The notes below the pieces were generated by a model. The model ran no database searches and was not told the DNA's origin. It saw nothing but the letters and a program-made list of their open reading frames with translations. A DNA stretch of 64,000 nt, taken from contig CM077832.1 of assembly GCA_039720395.1 (NCBI GenBank), positions 14,512,966 through 14,576,965 on the forward strand, given 5' to 3'. Position numbers and translations under genes: made by a program. Shown piece after piece: positions 1 to 12,278 of the stretch (the first letter of the stretch is position 1; the number at the start of each line of letters is the position of its first letter). This DNA is from Liquidambar formosana. Lineage: Eukaryota; Streptophyta; Magnoliopsida; Saxifragales; Altingiaceae.

Positions 1-1170
1 TCAAACTGATAAATCCTCCTCAGGTCATGCGGGGCCCTCACGCGCGGAATAAGATGAAATACGGCAAGACATCCCTATCTGGGACCGCAGTAACCTCAAG
101 AAGAAACACGGCAAGACATCCCTACATGGGACCATAGTAACCTCTATTTAGGCACATAGCCCAGGACTAAAGGATAAGAAGACACGATAAGACGTCCCGT
201 TCTTTTGGGACTGCAGTAATCCTGTCTCCAGTAGCCCTCATCATTATGTCCATATCATTACCACTTTTCTTTTCATTTACCAATTTCATAATTCCCACAT
301 AAATCGAAAAATTATATATAAATTTTCCAAGAAAACCATATAACAGGTTTGTGCATTTAAATCATATGAAATAACCCCATAATTCATATAAATCATTTCC
401 CAACCATTTTTGAAAATAATGGTTTCAAAAACATTTATATAAAAATGACCCCCAATATTCTGACCACACAAAATAGTCCAATAGGTTTTAAAACCAACCC
501 ATTAAACCCTTAAACATATAAGAGTTTCATAAATAACAAGAATATAACAAATAGGGTATGTAAATCAACCCATTGTATCCCAAATCATGTGAGGGTTTGA
601 AATGTAACATGCATAAATCCAAATAGGGTATAATACAAAATCCTAGATTTTCCAAAATTTATCAAAACCCATAAAATATGCCCATAAAATATGCCCATAT
701 GCATGATATTTATGTACAAAATGCCAAATACATGTGTTTTACATGATTTAAACCCAAAACCCCCATGCATCAATGGTTTAAGATGATAAAATGCCCCTAC
801 CTCAAAATAGAGTGAAGAAAATGCAAATCTGCCACCGTAGGCACGTAGATTGGGCCAAAATACGTTAGATTCGAGCTCACCGGCGTCGGATCGAGGCTAC
901 CGTGCTCCGATGAGCCACTGTCAAGCCTCCGCCTCCTTTTCCTTCTCTTTCTCTTCCTCTCTTCTTCTCTTCCCTTCTTTCTCTCTCGGGTGAAGAATGG
1001 ATGAGAACCCTCTAGAAATTGGGTTTATAAAGGGAGTATAAGTGAGGGGCATAATGGTCTTTTTACTCCATTAAAATCTAGCCCAAAAACTAAAATTCAT
1101 GCGTTATAGTTGGCTATAATGAATTATAGTCGACTAAAACTCCCCAAATGAACAGTATCGTAACCTTCTA
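1..1170. other. Gene-free repeat-like region
   Basis: No credible coding region. The first 240 bases carry near-repeated phrases (ACGGCAAGACATCCCTA occurs twice, about 60 bases apart), followed by AT-rich DNA. A pyrimidine-rich stretch lies near 930-990. The look is that of retrotransposon-derived DNA, but I found no RT, integrase or LTR boundary to prove it. Confidence 0.5.
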
Positions 1171-1384
1171 CCTGACAATATAGCCGACTATAAATCATTA
1201 TAGTCAGCTAAATTGTTTAACATGCACAATAAGAGATTTTGCCTAACAAAATAGCCGACTGTAAATCATTATAGTCAACTAAATTGCTTAACATGCATAA
1301 AAGGAAATTCTGCCTGATAATATAGTCGACTATAAATCACTGTAGTCAACTATAATGAGCAACATACACAAAAAGAAGTGCTAG
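1171..1384. repeat. 71-bp tandem repeat, three copies
   Basis: Three units begin at 1171, 1242 and 1313, giving an exact 71-base period. Each starts CCTRAYAA and contains TAGYCGACTRTAAATCA followed by TAGTCARCTA, so every unit also holds a small inverted repeat (TATAGTCGACTATA type). The third unit is the most diverged at its end. Short tandem arrays like this occur inside or next to plant LTR retrotransposons, but no such element could be bounded here. Confidence 0.8.
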
Positions 1385-2593
1385 GCTCACGAAAACCTAC
1401 CTTAGCACATCCTAGCCCAAAATTCTCATGAATCAAGCCTTGGGTCCTCATATTATCGATGGTTGAGCACTAAATGGAGGTTTCTTGGCTGCACACCTGC
1501 TTTTTCGAGAAAAAAAATGAAGTGACGACTTTCAATCTGGATGTCTTCATCTCTCCAATGGTAGACCTGTAGGTCTAATTAATCAACTACATGACTTAGT
1601 CAAAAAATAGTTGGCTAAGCACTTGCGTTGTTATCTGTCATGGTTTCCAGCATCACAAGTTGTGACGGAGTGAGAAAGAAAAAAACTTACAGAAAGAAAG
1701 AGAAAAAGAAGAAAGGGAAAGGGAGAGGGTGAAAGAGAAAGAGATAACGATATTTTTTTTTACGGTGTGAATATAGTGCACAAAAGGGCATTTTGGTTTT
1801 AAGTATTGTTTGTTGGACCTAAGGCTACACAAGAATTTTCAGCGGACTTATGCCTCCATAAGTCCTATAATTTGGACTTGTGGCCAAAGTCCCCTTTATA
1901 TTCATTCACTAAAATGTAAGAACTCAACTAATTATCCTTTACTTATCCTCTTTTAATATTATCTTCATTTGATTTATATTTTCCTCTCAAATTTCTTTTG
2001 AAGCCCTATACATGCCTTGGTTCTCTTATTTTTAAAGGAAAAAAAAAATTGTGGCTCTGCCCCCCCATCCCGCCACCGTCTTCACTACCACATACTACAA
2101 CCCACTTTCTGCTTCCAACATCACTACCACCCACCACTTACTATGTCATAACCACCACCAACCCTCGACTACCACATATAAAACATCACCAATAACTCAT
2201 TGGTACTACCATCCCCACCATCTGCCACCACGGTCACCACCACCCAACATTTCTAACCATTGGTTATCATTACCCACAGCACCACTGACTCCTTAATAGC
2301 ACCAACCATATATAAACGCTACCCAACATTCACAACTACTTAAGAGTAAAATCTTTATGTGTAGAACTCTTAATCCACAAAAAAAAAAAAAAAAAGGAAA
2401 TTCACAAATAATGAGATTTTAAATATGATTGCTCTAAATTTCCTAATAAATTCCAAATGCCTCACCTGAACTCTCCCTAACAGAGTTGCACCCTTTAGCT
2501 TATTTTGTCAAACCTCATAGGCGTTTTCTAATGACTCTTGGAAATTGAATGGCCACATATATTGCATTTTATGTATATAGTCATTATCGTAAA
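1385..2593. other. Gene-free stretch with purine-rich and CCA-rich DNA
   Basis: A GA-rich block lies at about 1665-1745 and a low-complexity CCA/ACC-rich block at about 2050-2300. The open frames over the CCA block are compositional and not credible genes. An A-run lies near 2379. Confidence 0.6.
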
Positions 2594-5323
2594 TAGGGGT
2601 GCTCATGGGTTGATTTAGGTTGGGTTTAGGGTTCACCTGCAATCTGCCCACAACCTATCGGGTGAATTAAATTCTCACCCACATCCGCCCATATAATTAA
2701 GCAGTTTGAACCCACACACCAATCAGGTTGATGGGTGGGTTGCGAGCGGGTTGGCAGATTAGGCTTTAATCCTTGTTTTATTTATTTTTTAATCTATCTA
2801 TGTAGACACCCCATTTTGTTCCTATATTTGATAGTGAGTTCCTAATGATGAAGTTCGTGATGTTTATTGTCAACTTAGGTCTCTTTTCTATGAGCAAAGC
2901 AAGCAATTGGATTAAATACTTATATATGTGTGTGTGTATGTATATAAGACCAAATGGGTAGAGTTCTCCCTATACACCCTTCTCACCCTTATCACCATTT
3001 TCATTCATCTCTCATTCATTTGGACTCATTTCCTCTCAATTGTATTCATTATCTCCAACCAAAATCTTCTTTATATAGGCTCACATTTTCCTAACATTTG
3101 AAGTGGTGATGAATTAATTTTCTATTTACCAAGTGGTGTATCCACTATTTATCTCAAGTGATTTATTCACCATTACCAAGTGTTGTATCTACCATTTATC
3201 ACAAGTGATTCATCCATTACTAAACTCAACTGATAAAAATCTGATGCTGTTTTGCTTCAAAACGATTGTCAACTACACTTCTTGTGACTGTCAACTTATC
3301 TCATATTGACTGGTAATTTTACTGTTTTAACAACTTCTTTTCTTTTTAAGTGAGAACCCACTCCAAGAAGGGATAGAAATAGGCTAAGAAGCACGGACAC
3401 GTTAGTATAATATACGACACGGCACATTAAACATGGAAAAGACCATTTGCACCCTTTTATATTAGTTATTTCCATTTCATTGGTTTTCTAAGCCATCTTA
3501 AGTTTTAAAAAATTAGTTAAAATGTTTTTTTTGCATGTTTTGTATGTTTTGTAGTAATTATATTTACATAGTAGTGTAATGATTGCAGCTTACTTTGTTG
3601 AATATTAGTTGTTGTTCTCCCATATTAAAAAATTATAGCTATCTTTTACAGAATTCTCTTCTTAGAATTTGTGCGAATTAAAACACATGATTTTTTTAAT
3701 ACAGGAGACCAACAACTAATATTCAACAAAGTAAGCTATAATCATTACACTACTATGTAAATATAATTATTACCAAACATACAAAACATGCAAAAAGACA
3801 TTTTAATTAATTTTTTAAAACTATAGTTCAGATGGCTTAAAAAACCAACGAAATGGAAATAACTAATATAAAAGGGTGCAAATAGTCTTTTCCATGCTTA
3901 ATGGGCCGTGTCGTATATTATACTAACGTGTCCGTGCCTCTTAGGAAATAGGGAATTTGGGGGGGGGGGGTTGGGGAAATTAAGTAAATGGGAGATGTAT
4001 AGGATGGTAAAAATAAAAGAAGTGGGGAATGGTGGGGGAAATTAAGTAAGTGAATAAGCTTGTACTTTAATTCTTCCTTATAAATAGCAAGAGGTTGGGA
4101 GAGTTCAAAGGGACCAAAAAAATTAGAGGGTCAAGAGCAAATGCTGAGATTTTGAAATAAAAATATAGAGAAAGAGAAACTTGGGGAGGAGAGTTCTTAT
4201 AAGGAAAATAGTAAAAAAGTGAGAAGTTACGTTGAGAGAAAATAAAAGAGAAATGATTTATGAGGAAGGGAAATAGCTTGCTTGGCTCAACAGAAGGGAC
4301 GTTGCCAGATTGACAGTGGATTTGAGGGACAATTTAAATGCCAACTAATTTCATTTGTAAGAGGTATGAATTTATATTTGATAGTAGAATTGTCTAAATT
4401 ATATTTATTGTTTATTTGATTAATATGTCATTTATGTGTGTTTTAATTATTGCATGATATATGGGTGATCCAGATTAAATTAAAATACTAAATATGGTCG
4501 ATGAATACAAAATGAGAACCGGATTATTACTGGGCATTGTTGGGTGCCTAACACCTTCTCAACATATACCCTAACTCTAAACCTTTCTTCGGTCAACAAA
4601 ATTGGTTTTGGACCCTTCCAAGTGGCGACTGTTATTCATATGTTAATCCTCTAGGGATAGCACCACCATTAGAAGCAAAAGCAGGTAAAATGTATACAAG
4701 TAAAAAAAAAAAAAAAGAGTGCGTGGTGAAAATTGGTGTGCTCACAATCTAGCTTTATTTTTTTAAAATCTATCCATTCTATTTTGATCCAATGGGGCTT
4801 TCATACTTTAAGTCATATATAATTGTAGCATTTCAATTATTATATACATTGTTTTACTCAAAACAAACCATACAAAATAACAATTAACTTGGGAAAAAAA
4901 TAAAATTAAACAAGCATAAATTTAGAAACAAAAAGATAAAAGACTAAACAATGCAAAAAACTGATATACTATGATTACTTGATTACATAATTATATAGTA
5001 TATACTGCTTAACATTATGAATAAAAAAGTAGAAGAGTCATAATCTTAAAATTACACAAAAAACTGATTATGTCATACACTTCAAAGCCACTTTGTGACA
5101 CCGGCACATGTATAATCTAATAAAATATAGAAATATATGCGGGCGGGCGGGCGTATTAGGATTGGTTTTTCTCTTCTAGAACCGCCAACCACCCACAAAA
5201 CTGGAAAAAAATGAAATCCTAAACCACCACCCGCCCATCCTATCGGTTAAATCTACCTGTATACCTTCGGGTAGAATCAGATTGAGTGGTTTTAATGGGT
5301 CAAGCGGGTCAGTGAGCACCCTT
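2594..5323. mobile_element. hAT-like non-autonomous element, about 2.7 kb, with a nested insertion
   Basis: The left end reads TAGGGGTGCTCATGGGTTGA. The right end reads GTGAGCACCCTT, the inverse complement of the left terminus apart from one or two bases. Both sub-terminal regions are rich in GGGTTG/CAACCC and CGGGT words. The flanks CGTAAATA and CATAAATG match at 6 of 8 positions, which fits a decayed 8-bp hAT target duplication. No transposase frame is present. The 561-bp foldback at 3384-3944 sits inside, so this element is the older of the two. The boundary call is moderate because the terminal match is short. Confidence 0.55.
3384..3944. mobile_element. 561-bp foldback element with 8-bp target duplication
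   Basis: Two arms of roughly 240-290 bases are near-perfect inverse complements. The left starts CTAAGAAGCACGGACACG and the right ends CGTGTCCGTGCCTCTTAG. GAAATAGG flanks both sides (3376-3383 and 3945-3952). The interior is AT-rich with no coding frame. The 8-bp duplication points to a hAT-like source, although the long arms also resemble foldback MULEs. It interrupts the larger hAT-like element at 2594-5323. A degenerate relative may lie at 16252-16841. Confidence 0.88.
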
Positions 5324-6945
5324 CATAAATGGGACCGCTACAGAAAATAAAAATTACTCTCACACATGAAGGTGAAAATATAAGATGGTGGTTGTTCTAG
5401 GAATCCCAATACTAAAGTTGTATATACTATCATTTATGGTGATAACTTCAATTTTCGACTGGTGCTATTAGTCTTTAATTTTTATCTCTATTTTTTTTTC
5501 CTAATAATATGACTACAACAACATTAATACAAGCATAGATTTTTTGAAGTTCTATAAATACGTGCCACATTATTAAGAAAAAAAATTTAAAAGATATATT
5601 GGGGATGTATAGCCTTTCCATTTTCTATTTTGCTCTCATTGCAACTTTAAAGGCTACGCAAAAATTAATGAAGCGATTCAATTTTCATGGAACATCTAGA
5701 GGCTCCCTAATTTTTTTTATTTTTTATTTTTTATCTTAAAACCCCTATGGGGGTAATATTCTCTTCTTTTGGTTACAGAGTGACTCGCTCAAGAGTTTAT
5801 TTGAATTTGGAAATGTTTTATAATGTCATGTCAATTCAGGAAAAGGCATCATTTTGTCAGCATATTCAAAGGACTGTTCAGGGCTGCTTGCGTTTAGGTG
5901 GGACAAAATAAATAAATAAATAACAAGGAAAAGCAAGCTGTAACGTTGCATCCAAACGTAAGGGATTTTTCTATATTAACCTCTACCAACCATTGTTCCG
6001 TTTTTTGACCAGTGCTAATTTGATCAGATAGTTCACCGCTCATTTGCCTCCCGACATGTATATTATTTTGATTTAGAAATACCAGTAAGGGCCCGTTTGG
6101 AAATTCTACAAACTAAATCAAATTGGATTCAATTTATAATTGTTATCGATCTGGTTTAAATCAATTTACAGATAGTTTGAAAAAAATTATATTTATAATT
6201 CATTTTCAGAACAAAGTTGAATTGATTAGTAAGAAAAAAAAGACTTATCAAATAGTGTGAAATCAAAATTGATCAAAACTATAAACAGCTGACCAGGTTT
6301 TCAAATTTACCAAATAGTCCCTAAATTTGATATTTTAAAAAAAAATAAAAAATAACCTCTAAATATATAATTCTATGCTCTTGTTCAATTAGCCAAATTT
6401 TCAACAAGTGTAACTCCTCATGGTGCTTCTGATTCGTATTAGCACTGCCTGTACATCGATCCAACCTTTTTTTTTTGGTTCGAGAGCCTTTATATTTGAT
6501 TTAACCACACAATCTTGGGGAATTGGGGTCACAACTCATCTCTAGGAGAACCAAAAAATTTTCTCAAATTTAAGATCACAAGTCAGGTGGCATCTTGGTA
6601 TCGGATATAACTATGTATTCAAATTCAAATTTATGGGTCATTCTGCTGCCACATCATTTGGATGTTAGGAAAAAAAAAAATGAGAGAAAGAAAGAAAAGA
6701 AAAGAAAAGAAAAGAGAACTAACTAGTATTTTTGTAGATAGAAATTAATAAGCATGCAGCGTCCACGAATTTCACAAATATTATTGCCAGTTCAGTAGAG
6801 GGAAACCTGTTTTCCGATTACATGTTAAAGAAAGAGTACAAGGGTTACGAAACGAACATTATTCATTATTTCATGCCTGCTAGATAGGGCTCCTTTTTTT
6901 TAATATTAAAAAAGATAGGGCTCTTTTACTCTCAGATCTATTGCT
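5324..6945. other. Gene-free stretch upstream of the first nsLTP 3' end
   Basis: AT-rich DNA. Near 6090 it carries the phrase GGGCCCGTTTGGAAA, common at plant MITE ends, but no matching second end was found. A simple (AAAAG)n tract lies at about 6692-6715. No coding region was recognised. Confidence 0.55.
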
Positions 6946-7227
6946 TTAGCATTTGGGGAATGGAACACCACAGGCTTGACCAACCCTTCTGGCGTTGGGA
7001 TTGTTAGTGTACTGCCTCAGCGTTGGATCCTTGAGGTACCCACATAGGCATGGCCTCTGCTCCTTCAGCTTAGTGCAGCAAATTGGTGGGGGCGGAGCTG
7101 TCGACATGAATGCCGAAAGGCAGGGGCTCAGCTCCGAAACGACGCATGTCACTGCCTTTGTCACGCGCGCTTCGCCAAGCAGCAGTGCCACCACCACAAA
7201 CAGTGCAACATAGGACACCTTCTTCAT
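6946..7227 (-). CDS. Type 2 non-specific lipid-transfer protein (nsLTP2), copy 1
   Basis: Encodes 93 residues in one exon. Residues 1-25 form a signal peptide (hydrophobic core VALFVVVALLLG, predicted cut after TKA), leaving a 68-residue mature protein. Its eight cysteines follow C-X7-C-X13-CC-X8-CXC-X23-C-X6-C, the spacing of type 2 nsLTPs. The family forms a four-disulfide helical fold that binds fatty acids and lysolipids, usually in the apoplast in cuticle, suberin or defence roles; the specific ligand cannot be told here. The start is the first ATG after a (GA)n leader, with a TATA box about 95 bases upstream. It is a tandem paralogue of the gene at 13843-14130. There is no C-terminal GPI signal, so it should be a free secreted protein. 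Confidence 0.96.
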   Translation of the reverse strand: MKKVSYVALFVVVALLLGEARVTKAVTCVVSELSPCLSAFMSTAPPPPICCTKLKEQRPCLCGYLKDPTLRQYTNNPNARRVGQACGVPFPKC

Positions 7228-7241
7228 CTTGAATCACACAA

Positions 7242-7242
7242 C

Positions 7243-7277
<35 letters not shown>
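7242..7277. repeat. (GA)n microsatellite in the nsLTP copy 1 leader
   Basis: A run of about 17 GA units, followed by GGGAGAGGGAGAG. On the transcribed strand this is a (CT)n tract in the presumed 5' UTR, 15-50 bases before the ATG. Pyrimidine-rich leaders of this type are common in plant genes. Confidence 0.85.
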
Positions 7278-7286
<9 letters not shown>

Positions 7287-7320
7287 AGATTTGTGCAATT
7301 TGGTTAGGCTTCACACACAA

Positions 7321-7326
7321 TTTATA
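7321..7326 (-). promoter_or_regulatory. TATA box of nsLTP copy 1
   Basis: On the minus strand the motif reads CATCTATAAATTG. The same context, CATCTATAAAT followed by GTGTGAAGCC, stands in front of the paralogue at 14229-14234, at nearly the same distance from the ATG. Confidence 0.75.
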
Positions 7327-7432
7327 GATGAGCCAGAGGTGAGATGTGAGTGCTAGGCAGCTTAGGCTAGTAATTTTTTAAGGCCTTGGGCAGAAGAATC
7401 GTATGGTCAATTGAGCCAAACTTAGGTGACGT

Positions 7433-7467
7433 TGGTGGGCCTACTAAAGGTGCTTTCTCATTCATTT
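7433..7467 (-). promoter_or_regulatory. Upstream block shared by both nsLTP genes
   Basis: The plus strand reads GGTGGGCC, then TAAAGGTGCTTTCTC and TT-ATTT, about 205-240 bases before the ATG. The paralogue has the same block at about 14340-14378, again 210-248 bases upstream. The copies otherwise diverge between this block and the TATA box, so it may be a retained control element or simply the edge of the duplicated segment. Confidence 0.5.
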
Positions 7468-8380
7468 CCTCACATGGTCAGTATGACACGGATTTGGATT
7501 TGGTATGACACCACTGTTTGGGATGCCAGGTGCTTGGATACAGATCTGATGCAAACATGGGTTAAGGATGGGATCCCATCCCTAACCCAAACCATAATAC
7601 TTATCCCAAATATATATATAATTAGTTTACATCTAAAAGTGGTTTCCAAATACAGTATCAAACCGGCGTGCTTCTTTTCCAACGTGCGGGCACTTGTTTT
7701 GGCATCCTTGGGATCAATGGGTAAGGATGATTATAAAGAGACCTATTTCTTACAGGTAAATGTACAACAAAAATCTAGGACCAAAAAAACAAAAAGAAAA
7801 AAAAAAAAAAAGGAACCCACAAAAATCAATTCATTCTAAAGGGTACTCCTAAGTACATGGAAAAGATTTATAGGATTCATTAATTCAATTTTTTTTTCTT
7901 GGTTTGAAGGATTCATTCACTCTTTCAATTTAACATAGAAGTGTTCAGTTTTTTCATGGAAAAATAGGCAGAAAATCCATATGCAAAGACTTTTAGAGGC
8001 ACAAGGACATGTCTATTTTTTAGGAAACCACAAGTCCATTTTTTATTTAAAACATCTTTTTTTATAGGATGAGGATTCTATTTTTTATTATTATTATTAT
8101 TATTATTATAATGGCAAGATTACCCCCTAACAGATTTGGCTTTAAAATACGCTGTTTTTTCTTTTTGTTAAGTTTTTCAAAATTAAATTTCTCCACGATT
8201 AATGGTTGAGATTTCATATTTCTATATACAAGAAACGCAATATTTTCTCTCTCTCTCTTTTTTTTTTTTTTTTTTTTCAAAACTCGAATTTGTGAAGTTG
8301 TCTATCATATTGTAGAAGGTTTTTTTTTGCATCTTAGTTGATTTCAATTTTAATTGTAGCTTAATTGTGAGTATATGAAA
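7468..8380. other. Gene-free stretch with a 30-bp palindrome
   Basis: A 30-base near-perfect palindrome lies at 7559-7588 (half-site GGGTTAAGGATGGGA, one mismatched pair). The words TTGGGATGCC (about 7519) and GGCATCC (about 7699) are in inverse orientation around it. A (TTA)n tract lies at about 8083-8109. The open frames here are low complexity. Confidence 0.55.
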
Positions 8381-8409
8381 ACAGTTTCATTGTACGTGTT
8401 GTATAAACA

Positions 8410-8510
8410 ATTTTTTTTTTAATAAAATAGTTACATATAAATTCTCAAAAATATATGTATGCATTGTAAAAACGAATTTTTTTTATAAAATAGTTACATA
8501 TAAAATTTTG
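8410..8510. repeat. Short direct repeat, two copies
   Basis: T-run, then ATAAAATAGTTACATATAAA, occurs twice about 68 bases apart. AT-rich and non-coding. Confidence 0.5.
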
Positions 8511-8811
8511 GAATTATATGATATAATCTGTTATTGTACACAATTTTTCTGAATGTTTTTCATGTTTTGAAAACATAATTTGCGAATGTTTTACTAAAAT
8601 GAAAAGTAAAAACAGTTACATTAAAAGGCCTTATGCGAATTTGTTCTAGCATCTACCAAACGAAACCCTTGTGCGATTGAATATTTTTTAAGATTTGTTT
8701 AATTTATTAAGTTTATTTCATTATGTTACGTTGTGTTAGCCTTAAAATCTGTTTACTATTACTTATCTATAATTAATTAATTATAATCAAAACAGTTACT
8801 CATTTATAAAA

Positions 8812-8980
8812 TTATAACTCTTTCCAACAAAACTCCTATATTTTAGGCTTAAAATATGGTTCTCCTATATTTTAGCCTTAAAATATGGTTTAGATTTGCA
8901 CGACCTTAGGTCTTGAACATGTTATAACTCTTTCCAACAAAACCCCTATATTTTAGCCTTAAAATAGGTTAAGATTTGTT
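8812..8980. repeat. Direct repeat, about 115-bp spacing, with an internal duplication
   Basis: TATAACTCTTTCCAACAAAA followed by CYCCTATATTTTAG occurs at about 8812 and again at about 8928. The TCCTATATTTTAG-CTTAAAATATGGTT unit is additionally duplicated inside the first copy. Non-coding. Confidence 0.65.
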
Positions 8981-9940
8981 GCACAATCCTAGGCTTGACT
9001 ATCATCAAACAAAATGCAAGATTTATTTCATAAATAAAGCACATAACTAAATGGCATTATGTGAATATTGCTTATATTTAAAGGGGTACTTTGGTACATT
9101 TATTATACATTGGACTTTTAACCGCATAAGAACTCTCCATGTGCCTATAAGTCCTATAATATGAACTTGAGGCCAAATCTTTCTTTTTTTTTTCTCATTT
9201 ATTACAAGATGAACAAAATTGGCATGACAATTCTTTATTGCAAAAAATAATGATGGCCACTCACATATAGAAATGCATGTGTGTTCGTATGAAAAATTAC
9301 TATGGCTATGGAGGTCTTTCCTTACCCACCGATCTGAGTACCGAAAGTGTCCATTAGAAAAGCAATGTTGAAGTGTCTTATCAGTGTTCAACGGAGAAAA
9401 AGAAAATAAAAAAGAAAGTCATTAATTACTAGTTAAGTAGGCCATAATAGACCCCAAAAAAAATTAAAGAATAATAAAAGAATAAAGAATGAAAAAGAAA
9501 AGAAGAAGAAATTAAAAACTCGAGCGTTACAGAGCAAGTGAAACTAGTCAAAATAGACAGCAAGCTTTTTCACTAAAGTCCAAACTTCAGTTGCAGTGAA
9601 CAAGGCTGAATTAGAGGACCAGAGAGAAGATGGCTGCATTAGGCTCGTGACCTGATAAAAGATAAAGTAGAACGTCACCTTTGCTCAAACCTATTCGAAG
9701 AAAACAGTTTCCGTAAAAGGTAGGGTCAGTGATGCGTGTTGAGGAACCAAGATTTGCAAGTGTTGAAACCTACGTCTGCCACTTCAAAAGGTTTATATGG
9801 TCGCACTGGCATCAACACGAGTATCGTTGGGCCAGCGTGAGCGCAAAATAATAACCGGTATGCAAGAAATGGGTGCGTAAGAGAATATGAGTGAAATAAA
9901 CGGACGAAATAGCATTATTTAATAACAAAAGTTACATGCC

Positions 9941-10280
9941 ATATTAGAATAGAAGAGACTATTTTATCTTTCTAAAATTAGTTAATACCTATAATATATT
10001 TTAGCTTGTTTTATTCTTACAACCCGTAAGAAAACTCATGTTTTATTTTATTTTTTATGTTTTTTATTTTTTAATTTGATAGAAACATGAAAAACATGAA
10101 AATTATACTATGGGAGAACTACAACAACCAACTTAAAGAAAGTCAAATATCATATAATTATCATTATAAAACATGAAACATGAGTTTTCTTATGGGTTGT
10201 AAGAATAAAACAAACTAAAATATATTATGGGTATTAACTAATTTTAGAAAAATAAAATGGTCTTTTCCATTCTAGTATAA
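9941..10280. mobile_element. 340-bp foldback/MITE-like element
   Basis: The arms are inverse complements: TTAGAATAGAAGAGACTAT with TTAGTTAATACC and TTACAACCCGTAAGAAAACT on the left, against AGTTTTCTTATGGGTTGTAA and GGTATTAACTAATTTTAG on the right, ending CCATTCTAGTATA. Arm length is about 100 bases around an AT-rich centre. No clear target duplication was found, so the family is open. Confidence 0.75.
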
Positions 10281-11497
10281 AGTATCGTGCGCCCATTGGT
10301 ATTCGTTTGGCTCCGCCAATGAAAGCTAATGATATACATAGTTCACCCCTTCGTGTTTTCTTGGTTCATTTTTCTCTGTCATCGTTGATTAACAAGCTTG
10401 GCTCGAGCACATTATGGAGTGCTTTAATTGGCATTGGCTTCATGGGATAGACTCAATGTGGGGTCGGATGGGGAGCAATTTGAAAAAGAAAAAAAGGAAA
10501 AATGAAATTACACTTGCGTATATGTTTCAAAGTTTTGAAAATTTTATACACATGGCCTTCTAATATGTTTATCTTAAATGAACATCTATGAGTTTTGCAT
10601 CTAATCAGTGCCGGCCACATGGCCCTCAGTAGTCCAGGTCTAGCTAGGAGCCAGGGGTTGATGTAGTGAAAATGTACAGGAAACAAAGGAAAAGGAAATA
10701 TCTCTAACTCGATTGAAATCCCTAAAATCATTGTGAAGAACCTTGCATTCACAAGGAAAATTAAAAAAATTCTGAAATTTCATTAATAATCAACTAATCT
10801 TCATCATGGTTTACAACCTTATTTTTAAGAGTAGTTACCCCCATGCTTGGAGGATACGAAATTAAGTTTTAAAATGAAAAACTACCAAAAATAGCAAAAC
10901 CAAATTGAATATATATGAAAATTATGATTAATAAGCACAAAAAAAAAAAAAAAGGGACAGCAAATGATTCTGACTCCTGTAATTAAAGTTATAACTAAAA
11001 TAAAACCTTTGAAAAAGGCAAAATTATACTTTTGATGACCAAAACGAAAGAATTAGGTCAAAAAGTGAAAAGCCCAGCGCAAAAACTATACATTATATTG
11101 ATCTCCACGTTTCCAATCACAAGCACAAATTTTGTGCCATTCTAGATTTGAAGCCCGTGATTCCTAAAAGTGCATCTTGGATTTTTGACGGTTCAATTGT
11201 TCCATGAAGTTCACAGCCACTTGTCTTGAATCAATTATGATCTCTAGATTCTTCCTTCAATTTTTACTAACAACAACTCATTAGACTAAATTTCTGGTTC
11301 TGCCACACAAAAAATCATCGACATTGAAGGTTCCCCGGCTGATATAAATAGAAGTGATGGAAAAATGTACAATAAATTGGGGAGCCCAAGTCTTGTTATT
11401 TGATCCAACCCAAACAGGGCAAAATGATCGAGGAGCATGTGTGATCTTTTGTTAAGTTGAACACATTTTTTTTTGTTAGAGTTATTGTAACCCCGAA

Positions 11498-11858
11498 ACT
11501 TTGTTTGTACACCCTATTAATTTTGAATTTTTTTTGAAATTTTAGAAATATATAAAAAAAATTTATGAAAAGGATTTGTGGAGTCCACTATAAAACATCA
11601 TTTTAAACAACTTTGTAGAATAAATTTTTTCCAAAATCTATAATTTAAATTGACTTTTTTGGCAAAAATTGAAATAGAGACAGTAAATGGTCGAAAAATC
11701 CATTTAAATGATAGATTTTGGAGAATATTTCTTTTGCAAAGTTGTTCAAAATAGCATGTCCTAATGAACAACATGTCTAATTTTTATAAAAAAAAATTTA
11801 TATTTTTCTTAAACGTGCCTTAAAAAAATCAAAATTAATAAAGTGTACAAACAAAGAT
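11498..11858. mobile_element. 360-bp inverted-repeat element (MITE-like)
   Basis: The left end ACTTTGTTTGTACACYCTAT with TTAATTTTGA pairs with the right end TCAAAATTAATAAAGTGT with ACAAACAAAG. Weaker inverse similarity continues inwards (for example AAATCTAT-ATTTAAAT against ATTTAAATGATAGATTT). No coding capacity and no obvious target duplication. Confidence 0.7.
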
Positions 11859-12278
11859 TTTTTTATTTATTTTTTTATGAGGATGAATCTCTTCAGCTTG
11901 TCCTCCACGACTTCGGAATTGATACCTAATGCCGTTAACTGGAGTATGACAAAGAGGCAAATCTCGAATGTATGCACTTTTTACTAGGTGTTTCTCAAGC
12001 CCAAATCTTTTTTAACCCATCGAGTTTGGTTAGTTAAGGTGGACCGATCGAGGTTAGCCCAAGTTGATCCTAAAATTCACCTCTTCAACTCAAGGTCAGC
12101 TTTGCTCCTTTGTAGGCCAGATAGCGTTCCCAAGTTCAGCCGAATCAGCCCATTTGATCTCATAAGTTTTCGGCCAAGTTTGGGCTGGCTAGACATATCT
12201 AAGAAATTTACTAAGGTGGGCAACATAGAAATGAATTAGGATCTTGTATCTTTTTTTCTTTGTAAGGATATATTTTAT

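Noticed and set aside
1998..2296. Thr/Pro/His-rich frames over 2.0-2.3 kb
   Set aside because: Produced by CCA/ACC low-complexity DNA; no start context, signal or domain.
7426..7839. 137-codon plus-strand frame upstream of nsLTP copy 1
   Set aside because: Ends in a Lys-rich tail encoded by an A-run, overlaps the palindrome and shows no family resemblance.
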